NCBI GenBank assembly: GCA_021014945.1
Contig: MU266816.1
Span: 1 to 12,700 of the forward strand
Length of the DNA stretch: 12,700 bases
DNA from: Leucogyrophana mollusca
Taxonomy: Eukaryota; Basidiomycota; Agaricomycetes; Boletales
Direction of reading: 5' to 3'
A program made the position numbers and the translations under genes. Positions 1 through 7,824 of the stretch are shown piece by piece; position 1 is the first letter of the stretch, and every line of letters begins with the position of its first letter. The notes under the pieces are model-generated. The model did no database searches and was not told where the DNA came from. It worked only from the letters and a program-made list of their open reading frames with translations.

Positions 1-1548
1 TCAATGTTCTCGCTACCAAACACTTTTGGTGCGTGACAGCGGATGAATTCGAGCATGCACGAAGCTAATGATGCCTCACGAGATTCGCAGTTTCCAATTG
101 TGTCAACAACTGGTTTTACGGTCTTGATTAGCTGATCGATAGCAGGCCAAAATTCCTCGTCTCGTAGAACAGTGCCAACAATGTCTTGTGCAACAGGCGA
201 GAGCCCTTGGATCTTCTTCTGTGCATCAGGTCGAACGCAGATCACCGAAAGCGGTTGCCTTTCGAGAGTAATTGGTAAGTGAATTTGGGTGTGTCAGCTT
301 TATTCGTACCTGTGTTCCTTCACACTGACCGCCTGCAAAACAAGCGCATACCATCGAGACTCGCAGTTTTGCTTCAAAGTTCGTGTAACCTTATCTTTTG
401 CAGCTTGCTCTTTGAGCTGCCCCCCCCAGTAGTGTGATCCATTGAAAAAGGTGACAATGCGAGTTGCTTTTGCGACATTCTTCTTCATCCATGGATGAGA
501 ACAAATCTCGCCGATGATGGTATTCAGCCCATGTAAGAAGCACGGGAATGTCTGCGTGAAATATGTGAGCACCTTTATTTCGATCTCGCAGTTCATGGGG
601 AGGCTTACGAGAATCCAGTAAAATTTTTCCTGAAACTTTTTTCGGAACGCCTGCATGACGGTAGGATTATCCGTGGTCGAGGCAATGAAGTTTCGAGCAT
701 CTTCCACCTCCATTGTCTGGAGAGCTCTCACTGAAGTCTCAACTAGCTTTTCGGCTGACCCTCGATGGCCAGACATATCTTCAAGGCTCAGAACAACCGG
801 ATATTGGTTGACTTCTGCAGCAACAGAGCCATATAAGCTTCGTTTCAGCTTGTCCTCCCACCCATCCATCAAGTAGGTAAGCCGTTTTCTCTCCTTCAAG
901 CGGGAAATTTCCTCGATCTGGACTCTACAGACCTCTGCATCCATTATCGAGTGCGAGATGACATAGCGGGACGGAGCATTGTACGACGGCCGTATTTCGT
1001 CCAGGAAATTGCGAAAATACCAGTTTTCCACCACTGAAAACGGTATATTGGCATGAACAATGGCGCTGGGACACGGTGAGTTATTTTTATCTGCACGACA
1101 CATCATATGAAGTAACTCACCGGAATAATTTGACATTCGCGCGGTCCTGCTGTGCCGGCGTGAGGGCAACGTCTGCAAACCCAAGCAGTGTCCCTCTTTG
1201 GCGCTTTGGCGCCGTAACAATGGCGCCGTCGTCAGTCGATGGAGACGCCGCGGCTTCTGATATCATTTCCGGCAGAAGAACGTCGCTGCTTTTGGCTGCA
1301 AGGTAGGTACGAGCGACATTTCGGACAGACTGGGGAGCATTGGGGCATTTTTTAGGATCGATAAGGTGTTTGATGGGTTTGTTGTCACGGCCTTCGATGC
1401 GGGCGCCCCCCGGAGGGTTTGATCCACAGTAGTTGCATTCGTAATACCAACGGTTTGATTTATTGTCGACCTTATCCAGCTGTTTAAAGTGGTCAGTAAG
1501 AATTTTGGCAGGGGGTCTGCCCTTGGGATTTTTGGAAGTTGAGGCCAT
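1..1548 (-). CDS. hAT-family transposase with BED-type zinc finger, 5' part (partial)
   Basis: This DNA-binding DDE transposase is expected to excise and insert element A. The modelled exons are 1548-1121, 1065-310 and 258-1. The introns 1120-1066 and 309-259 are GT-AG and 55 and 51 bp long. Phase is kept across both, giving about 480 visible residues. Residues 1-75 hold a BED-like finger (CNYC, then a downstream H/C pair). From about residue 144 the text is classic fungal hAT: ANIPFSVVEN, then catalytic D210 in LMDGWED, catalytic D275 in ASTTDNPT, and C318-x2-H321 in the CFLH motif. A conserved W follows in ESRWYAL. The third exon continues in the usual VICVRPDAQ and FWPAIDQLIKTVKP text. The third catalytic residue (Glu) and the dimerisation region must lie outside the window. 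The first acceptor was chosen at 1066 because the nearer AG at 1091 gives the wrong phase and a stop. No frameshift or stop is seen. Confidence 0.88.
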
Positions 1549-1676
1549 GAGTATTGTCGTGGTTCGGAGAGTGGGGAATCATGCCATTCAATATATGTCA
1601 CTTCGCTCATTTTCTGTTCGACTACTGCTATGGTATAGTATATCTGCCAAGTTCTGCCCGACCCCTCGAGCTACTG

Positions 1677-1705
1677 CCGGCAATTGCCGGGTTGGCAATT
1701 GCCAA
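1677..1705. repeat. Two adjacent 14-bp perfect palindromes in the subterminal region of element A
   Basis: Positions 1677-1690 read CCGGCAATTGCCGG and 1692-1705 read TTGGCAATTGCCAA. Both are perfect palindromes sharing the core GGCAATTGCC and are separated by one base. More half-sites (TTGGCA or TGCCAA) occur at 1645-1650, 1713-1718 and 1725-1730, the last inside the terminal repeat. They lie between the transposase start codon and the element end. By analogy with other hAT elements, I infer that they are transposase binding sites, possibly also affecting the element's own promoter. Confidence 0.7.
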
Positions 1706-1738
1706 TGGCGAATTGGCAGCCTTCTGCCAACAGCACTA
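1706..1738 (-). repeat. Terminal inverted repeat of element A (one end visible)
   Basis: Read from 1738 inward on the minus strand, the terminus starts TAGTGCTGTTGGCAGAAG. The first five bases fit the hAT YARNG pattern and resemble, but are distinct from, the ends of the neighbouring element B (TAGTGTTGC). The inner limit cannot be set without the other end, so 1706 is only an estimate. Confidence 0.6.
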
Positions 1739-1856
1739 GACAGCAGGCGTTTGTCGCTTTTTCTGAATTTCTTGAATTGTTTGAATTTTCTGAGTTAAAA
1801 ACTGCATTTGGACACGCGGGACAAGGTTTTCGGAAACAGCTGTAAGTTAGCCCACC
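1739..1856. other. 118-bp spacer between two hAT elements
   Basis: This is short non-coding DNA between the end of element A and the start of element B, with an AT-rich stretch around 1755-1800. I see no gene or RNA in it. It may be host sequence left between two insertions or the remnant of an older element. Confidence 0.6.
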
Positions 1857-1865
1857 TAGTGTTGC
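1857..1865 (+). repeat. Left terminal inverted repeat of element B
   Basis: TAGTGTTGC begins with the hAT YARNG pattern and is matched in inverse orientation at 6145-6153. The repeat continues weakly beyond nine bases (C versus T, then G), after which the two ends share motifs rather than base-for-base identity. The base just outside (C1856 and G6154) is also complementary, so the true boundary could be one base further out. Confidence 0.8.
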
Positions 1866-1985
1866 CGCGAGGTGAACCGAAGCGAATCGAAGTAAAATAT
1901 GGTGCAGAATTCGAACCACTTCGATGATACGAAGTATATCGAACTTCACCTCGATCACCTCTCGAAGTAAATACGAAGTCGGAGA
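1866..1985. repeat. Left subterminal motif array of element B
   Basis: The motif CGAAG, in either orientation, occurs six times within about 115 bp, together with CGAGGTGA and CACCTCGA half-sites. The same motif set fills the opposite end of the element. In hAT elements, clusters like this next to the terminal repeats serve as transposase binding sites; that role is inferred here. Confidence 0.6.
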
Positions 1986-2070
1986 AAACCGGTCCGACGT
2001 TTCCAGCCAATCAGAGGATACCGTTGGTGAAAGCAAAGAATGCGAAGGAATGTACATTACATGACAATAT

Positions 2071-5000
2071 TCAGTACGAAGCAGCGGTAGAGTACGGCGG
2101 GTAGTAATCTGCGCTTTCCACTGCATTCCTAAAGAGCTCCTCGAGCTCGGAAATTTTCCCTGCAGCCATTAGCTCGTCCACTGTCCTCTCGGTTACAGGC
2201 CCAGATATTGCATAGTCTTCGGGCACAGCAACAAGATCACCTGTAAAGTTTAATCGATCCTGCTTGAAAACGTACTTGAGGATTTGGAGAGCTTCCATCA
2301 CCGGAGCTGAGAGTTTGTTGCGACGAAGGGTGCAAGTTTCTTTGGATGACGAAAATATGCGCTCGGAGGGAACAGAGGATGCTTGTGCAGGTAAGACGTC
2401 CATAGCGACGCGGAAAAGCAGCGGGAATACATGCTCTTTTCGCTATTCGACGAGAAAAAACAATAATCAATGGGGTGCCTCAAATCAACGTAGACTTCTG
2501 AGTGAAAAAAAAACTTACCTCCCAATAGCGGACAATATCAGCTGTCCTATCAGCTGTTTCCGATATTAATCCCTCGTCTTCATAACGCTGCAGCTCACGC
2601 TCGGCGTCTTTCCTGTCCTCTGCAAGCTCTTTCGCAGCTTGTTGCTCGGGGGATAATTCGGTGGGGCCATTGTTAGCATTTGGATCAAGGATCAAACTTG
2701 CGGCTGGACGTGTCGAAGCGGCCACGGTGTGGATCGACGTAGAACGGCGGACAGTGGCATTGACACTACCCAAGCGACCAAAACCACGCGCTTGTGCCAA
2801 CGCTGCATGATTGGAAGGTGGGGTTGGTGGGGTTCGAGAGATTGAGGGTGTATTGGAATACCGTGGTTGGGATTTACGGCTGTGCGTGCGGTAAGCCGTC
2901 ATCTTCAGGGTTCACCGCTAATTGTGAGTTTCGGGGAGGAGAAAGGGCAACTGAAAACCCACCGAGTCCAGCATCCAGCTTCGTGCCTTCTTCGTATCCT
3001 CTTCACTCCAATGGGCTGTCAACCAATCGAGTTTTATGCTTGGATTGATGACTGTAGGAGATGAAACAGATAATAAAAACCAAAAACCATGAGACTTACT
3101 CATTGCAAGTGCGTAAATGCGAGTTTTCCGTGCCTCGCGGGTATACTCATCAATTTTATCCAACCCAATGTCTATGTAGTGCGATAACTCGGGAATTGTG
3201 GTGCGTAGACATTTCCATTGTTTCATGAGTAATTCATATGAGGGGAGCGCCATTGAGAGGGTGGGTGTACGTTCAGCCGACAGAAGTTCCTGCGCGAAGC
3301 GTGGTATTTCGAGCACCTGATGGATATCACGTAGGACAGCAAGTTCTTGAGCTGTCAAGTCGAGGTGGGTGATGTCGGCGTGTAGTGTTTCGGCGAGAAA
3401 GGCGTGGATTGCCTGTAGTCAATTCCATTGTCAGCGTTCAATTCTAGCAGAGGTATTGATGCGAAAGGTGCAATACCGGATGCAACAAAAGAAAACGGTC
3501 GACCATTAGATCAGTCGATGACCAGCGAGTGATACAGTCACGAAGTAACTCGAGTACAGGCAAAAATTCTGCGTCGTCAGGCAGTTTTCCTTTCCAATAA
3601 CCTTTCTCGTTACCCTCCTTGATTACTGCTTTAAGTCGATGCCTCCGTTGTCCTGAAACCCGGCATGCAGCAACAATCTCGCGACATCTACCAACAGGAT
3701 CATTGGCGAGGGCAGCCGCATACGTTTTGAGAGAATTTTGCATGTTAACATCGGTGGGATCTTGGAGTAAGTTGATGACCGGGCGAGTGGGATTGTTCTT
3801 CAGTTCAGCGAGGACTGCTTGACAGGCAAGATTCACCACATGTGGGAAGCATCTGTGCAGATCGATAGTTCATAAGCCGCACTCTAGATTGTTCTGTTGG
3901 ACACGCAACCACAACATACCGGAGCCGATTACCATCACGATCAAACGGGATGCCCCGCAGTGTCAGTTCGCCTTCGATTTCCTCCATAAGTGTGTTGTTA
4001 TTTGACGCATTGTCCATAGTGATCTGGCCAATCTAGGTCGAATTATAATTATCGTTTAGTTCTCCATAAAGGGCCACTTACCTTGTGTGATATTTCAGCA
4101 TCATCGAGAAGTCCAAGGAATACCTGTCCGAGATGTGCCCCAGCGTGAGATCCTTCGACAAAGCGGAAAGCAAGGAGATGAGCCCGATAAACTAAGTGCC
4201 CATTCTGGTCTCGCATCATGAAGTGAGCTGTGACGCCCATGAAGCTGTCACGATTAGGGTCACTCCACAGATCTGTTGTGTTGGAAACACGCCCTAAAGA
4301 GTTCTAAGAAAGAGAATCAATTATCACAGCGGGTAAGCTTTGTCGAAGAGTTAAAACTATCGTACCTTTAGCTCAAGCTTCATCTTCTGGTATTCTTTTC
4401 GGTATTCATCGAGGATCATTTGCGTGAGCTTGGTGCGATGGGGAAGGTCCTTGTCGTCGATTTTGCCATTACCAAGGTACAGCAAAAGGTCTCGAAACTC
4501 AGGGCAATCTAGAACATTGAGCGACTGGAGAGTTGAATACAATAAGCGCCTGGCAAGACACGATAATGCACGTTCGTACCTGATCATCAACAGCCACCCA
4601 CCTCATGAGAAGATGATAGAACATTTCCATCGTAAATGGAGTCCTCTGTAAGTCATGCTGACTAGTTCCTGATGCGTCTGTTGCTGCAGTCTTCAGTCCC
4701 ATCGTTCTACAGATTTTCTCCCACAAATCACCGTGCTTATCTCTCATGTGTTCTCGATAGCACGTTGTCATGCCATCACCCTGCTTCCACACCTTCCAAG
4801 TACTATTATGTTGGCTACGTTGAGATTCGGTGAGTCAGCATTTTCATAACAGTAGTCGAAATGAAGGATACACTCACTTGCCAGCACATAGGCGGCAAGC
4901 TACGAACTTGCTCTTTGGCTTCTTTGAAAGTCTCGGAGCATCTTCTGGGAAAGTCTCAGGCCTCTCGTCACTATCAACCGCCCACAAGAAGTACCAAACG

Positions 5001-5779
5001 TCGGTAGCAGCTAGCTTAGTGGCCTGTCGTTCTGGTCGTTTTGGTGCGGAATCACAAGTGGAACCAGTGGCGTGAAATTCAAGTGGCGGGGGGCCAGAAG
5101 GAGTCGAAGAAAGTATAAGAGGGTCAGAAATCGAGGGATGATTGATGACTGCACCATCTGGTGAGTCTGATTCCAAACTTGAACCTGCCCTTGGAACCGA
5201 TGGGCCCACCCCGCATACGTTGGCTGCGTCAGGGACTGCAGCTGACCTAGCATTTGTCTTGCGGCGCTTTCCCGTCGTACCGGTCCCCGCAGCCTTACGC
5301 TTTCGTGCCGGCTTATCGATGTTTGAACGTGACGGTCCATTTATCACTTGCGAGGTAGTGTCCTGGAGTGTGTGACCAGGTGCGAGTTGACCTGACATCG
5401 TGTAGTCAACGCCAGGATGCCAATTTGGACTCCAGATCTGACGTAGCAAATTCACATCTTGCATACTAGGCAGACCAGGCCCGGGAGGTCCACCCGGGCC
5501 TGGGTGTGGCAGATACTGTGAGTGGTTATAGTAATTATTCGGCGGGGGAGCTGCTGATAGATTCTGAGGGAAGGTGCCAGTAGGAGTCGGTGGGCCTGAG
5601 GGCAGGTTCCTTAGGTCATTGAAGGAGCCAGTGGGTGTGAGCAAAGGTGACGGCTGGTATGTCTGACCAGAGTGCGAGTATGATGGAGCCGGTGGAGGAA
5701 TTGCAGACAGCGCAGGCCATGGATTTGACTGGACATGGCTGGACGCGAAAGCAGGTGTGGAGGTCTCTTGCAGATCCAT
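2071..5779 (-). CDS. hAT-family transposase of element B, complete, ten exons, 1054 residues
   Basis: This DDE transposase is expected to act in the nucleus on element B ends. The modelled exons are 5779-4878, 4814-4580, 4524-4366, 4303-4082, 4032-3920, 3852-3477, 3412-3100, 3051-2963, 2902-2519 and 2442-2071. They total 3165 nt and are in frame throughout. The nine GT-AG introns are 48-76 bp. Residues 1-290 are Pro/Ser/Gly-rich with a basic, bipartite-like nuclear localisation signal (KPARKRK at 156-162, KRRK at 171-174). A BED-type finger follows: C295-x2-C298, then H323-x4-H328. The catalytic core shows D443 in NTTDLWSD, D513 in ITMDNASNN, CxxH at C545-H548, RWSST further on, and E958 in SSVPSERIFSS. 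The dimerisation region continues to LRRNKLSAPVMEALQILK. An Ala/Pro-rich, then charged, linker at about 804-925 is probably disordered. The start was chosen as the first ATG of the open frame, about 45 bp after a TATA box. An alternative exon 2 acceptor at 4803 would remove four residues. I see no disabling change. Confidence 0.9.
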
Positions 5780-5820
5780 GAGGACAGGACAGTACCACGT
5801 CGTGCACGAGTACCGGGGTT

Positions 5821-5830
5821 CTTATATATA
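5821..5830 (-). promoter_or_regulatory. TATA box upstream of the element B transposase
   Basis: On the minus strand this reads TATATATAAG, about 42 bp before the ATG at 5779. That implies a very short 5' leader if transcription starts some 30 bp downstream. The position inside element B means the transposon carries its own core promoter. Activity is inferred from the motif and spacing only. Confidence 0.5.
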
Positions 5831-6021
5831 ACACAACGGGGGAGCAAAAACAATGCAATTTAGTCACGGAAATAGGCCACTAGTGAGTATAAAACTGTCT
5901 AAGCGAGGTAGAAATGGAATCGGCTGTCATTTCTCGAGTCTCCAGACCAGCAGATAACCAGTACTGCATGAATAGGAGCTCATTGCAGCCTGGATGATAA
6001 TGACAGCTTGTGACTGGCTAG

Positions 6022-6144
6022 TTCGAACGAGACCTCGAGGTGACCGAAGTGCACACCTCGTTAGAGTTCGATAATTCGAAGTTACACGAATTGAGAAATA
6101 TCCGAAGCGAAGCGAGTTTACCTCGAGGTGACTTCGCTTCGACA
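6022..6144. repeat. Right subterminal motif array of element B, with a 13-bp direct repeat
   Basis: CGAAG or its complement occurs six times. The 13-mer ACCTCGAGGTGAC occurs exactly at 6032-6044 and 6120-6132, and its first ten bases (ACCTCGAGGT) are a perfect palindrome. TTCGAA-type short palindromes also occur. The array lies between the transposase promoter and the right terminus, mirroring the left-end array in content but not in base order. Confidence 0.62.
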
Positions 6145-6153
6145 GCAACACTA
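6145..6153 (-). repeat. Right terminal inverted repeat of element B
   Basis: GCAACACTA is the exact inverse of the left end at 1857-1865. It lies 366 bp upstream of the transposase start codon and is followed outward by GCGAGATG, which does not match the left flank. Confidence 0.8.
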
Positions 6154-7102
6154 GCGAGATGCAACAAAGCGGGGGCGTTTACTGCTAACCAAGACTACAA
6201 AACTGAACGGATTCACCCGAGGCGCCGTGGCTGGCTCCACTCTGCGTACGGAAATACGTCACAATAATTTTCAAGAATCAGCATGCACTGCTAGACGGGC
6301 GGCCAGTGGAACCATTTTCATGCCTCGGTTTGAACTGTGTCTTCGAGCTTCGTAACATTGCCTCCTGCCCTCTCTATTCCTCGGAGCCACAGAGTTGGGC
6401 ACTACCCTCCCGTTCTTGCCATCCTGACAACGGCGAAGCCATCTATTATGTCAGGAGCACCCATCGCGCGAAGCAGAGTCAAGTGCTACTAGCACCGGCG
6501 ATTGAAATGGCGGTATGGCGCGCACTGCGCTCAAAGGGTGGAACATGTAGCTATTGAAAACCTGACGTCTGCACGGCCCTGATCCAACTCGAAAGGGCTT
6601 TATTGCCTGAAAGCCTTCCATTTAGTTGTACATGCAGGACGGGACTATTCAACCCAACCTGGGCATGTGTATCGGCAAATCACCCCGTTTCCTGTCGCCT
6701 CGTTCTCGTTGTTGGTCTTCCGACGTCAATCCCACGCGGTGCTGCAAGACCCAAGTTCCTATTGTCAGCTCCACATTCACTACGCAGCCGGGTTAACCCA
6801 CCACTGACAGTTGTCCAATACGAAGTACGAAACTTCAGCGAAACACAAGGGGTTTCCCTTAGTGCCTTGTTCTTCCTACGACCTCCCACGCCTGCTGGCT
6901 GCAGGGGAGACCGTCATGGTCCCTGCGATCTGATGCTGAGGGCCGAGAATCGATGTGATGGTGCCTCCGGCGCGTCTCTATCATCGGAAAAGCTTACCTT
7001 GATGCCGGGAGCCCATCAGCGTCGAGCGGAAGCAGAACAAGAAAGAGCATGGGAAACATCGTGCTGTGGATTGGCGGTGGGGAGCTGACCCCGACCCCTG
7101 AC

Positions 7103-7110
7103 TATAAATA
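7103..7110 (+). promoter_or_regulatory. Possible orphan core promoter (TATAAATA)
   Basis: TATAAATA is followed by a GC-rich leader and a pyrimidine-rich stretch, then an ATG at 7151 that opens only 26 codons. The layout resembles fungal core promoters, but no gene can be built downstream on the plus strand before the convergent GH16 gene. It may be chance, a short transcript, or the remains of a lost gene. Confidence 0.22.
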
Positions 7111-7768
7111 TCTTCGGGGCCGTCTGCCTCAGCCTGCTTACCTACAAGCGATGATTGAGCATGCTCCGTGTCGAGACTCGCCCCCCGCCTTCCGTCTATT
7201 ATGGGCTCCCTTCTTCATTCACAGGTTATAAGTGTTTGCGGTTCCTGATGCGTCTCGACCCCGGCGCAGTGTAGAGGCGGGCTGGCCGCCTTTGCGAGTG
7301 GCTGTTGGGAAAATGAACACTGTCGGGTAGAACTTGGGTACCGGAATGTAGGCGATGTTCGATCGATCATCTGCAAATAACGTGGTACATTACACATGGA
7401 GGATGTGGTACCTGGAGCGCGCGCTGATACACAAGCTCCAGGCCTGAATGCAAGCAGTCGATCGTCCAAAGTCAGGTCGCATCGGATATGGTATCACACA
7501 GCTTTGGATTATGCGAGGTGCGTTCTTGGAGGACGTGCTCCCAGTGTTCACACCTTGAGAGCTTGAGCATCGAATGCTGAGCATTGGATGCTGGATGTGG
7601 ATGTCATTAGATAGAATTGATATCATCATCAAGTAATCTTATACATCGTGAAGAAACAAGAAGGCCAGCTACAGTATATGTACACGCCAAAAACGTGTGA
7701 TTGAACTTATCCAATCCATGAATGTATGATAGTCTATTGTCCATTAGCGTCTCTTCCGCAGCGCTACA

Positions 7769-7786
7769 AGTTCCAGTTCCAGTTCC
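7769..7786. repeat. Three tandem copies of AGTTCC
   Basis: This is a perfect three-copy hexamer microsatellite, 39 bp past the stop codon of the GH16 gene and so probably inside its 3' untranslated region. It may vary in copy number between strains. No function is inferred. Confidence 0.75.
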
Positions 7787-7824
7787 AATGCAAGTCCTTT
7801 AGAGGGGAAACCAAGAGGAATCGT

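Larger units (their letters stand above)
1..1738 (-). mobile_element. hAT-superfamily DNA transposon A, partial (left part outside window)
   Basis: This is a class II cut-and-paste transposon. Its transposase gene is on the minus strand and its 5' end lies at 1738. The terminus, read inward on the minus strand, begins TAGTGCTGTTGGCAG, which fits the loose hAT end pattern YARNG. The transposase start codon lies 190 bp inside. The other end, any target-site duplication partner and the C-terminal dimerisation domain lie beyond position 1. The 8 bp just outside the visible end are GACAGCAG (1739-1746). They are the expected duplication sequence if 1738 is the true end. All visible exons are open, so the element may be intact. 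Confidence 0.85.
1857..6153 (-). mobile_element. hAT-superfamily DNA transposon B, apparently complete (4297 bp)
   Basis: This is a cut-and-paste transposon with 9-bp perfect terminal inverted repeats, TAGTGTTGC at 1857-1865 and its complement GCAACACTA at 6145-6153. Both ends have subterminal arrays of CGAAG and ACCTCGAGGT-like motifs. The interior is filled by one ten-exon minus-strand transposase whose reading frame closes perfectly and keeps all recognisable catalytic residues. It is therefore a candidate autonomous element. The flanks do not show the expected 8-bp target duplication: AGCCCACC on the left and GCGAGATG on the right. Shifting the ends by one base does not help. Its ends and protein differ from element A, so the two are separate lineages. 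Confidence 0.88.
6154..7824. other. 1.67 kb with no supportable gene
   Basis: Open frames here, such as a 161-codon frame at 6603-7088, have no recognisable motif, no splice-supported extension and arbitrary-looking composition. The part nearest 7824 probably includes the 3' untranslated region and transcription end of the minus-strand GH16 gene. A TATA-like promoter candidate points rightward at 7103. No tRNA, rRNA or CRISPR pattern was found. Confidence 0.5.

Noticed and set aside
1091..1220. Continuous frame of the second transposase A exon back to an ATG at 1220
   Set aside because: It would bypass the 1548 start and the BED finger. The intron 1066-1120 joins the two frames exactly and gives the expected family text, so the upstream part is a shadow.
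6603..7088. 161-codon plus-strand open frame
   Set aside because: It has no recognisable motif, mixed low-information composition and no splice or promoter support. It is consistent with chance in GC-balanced intergenic DNA.
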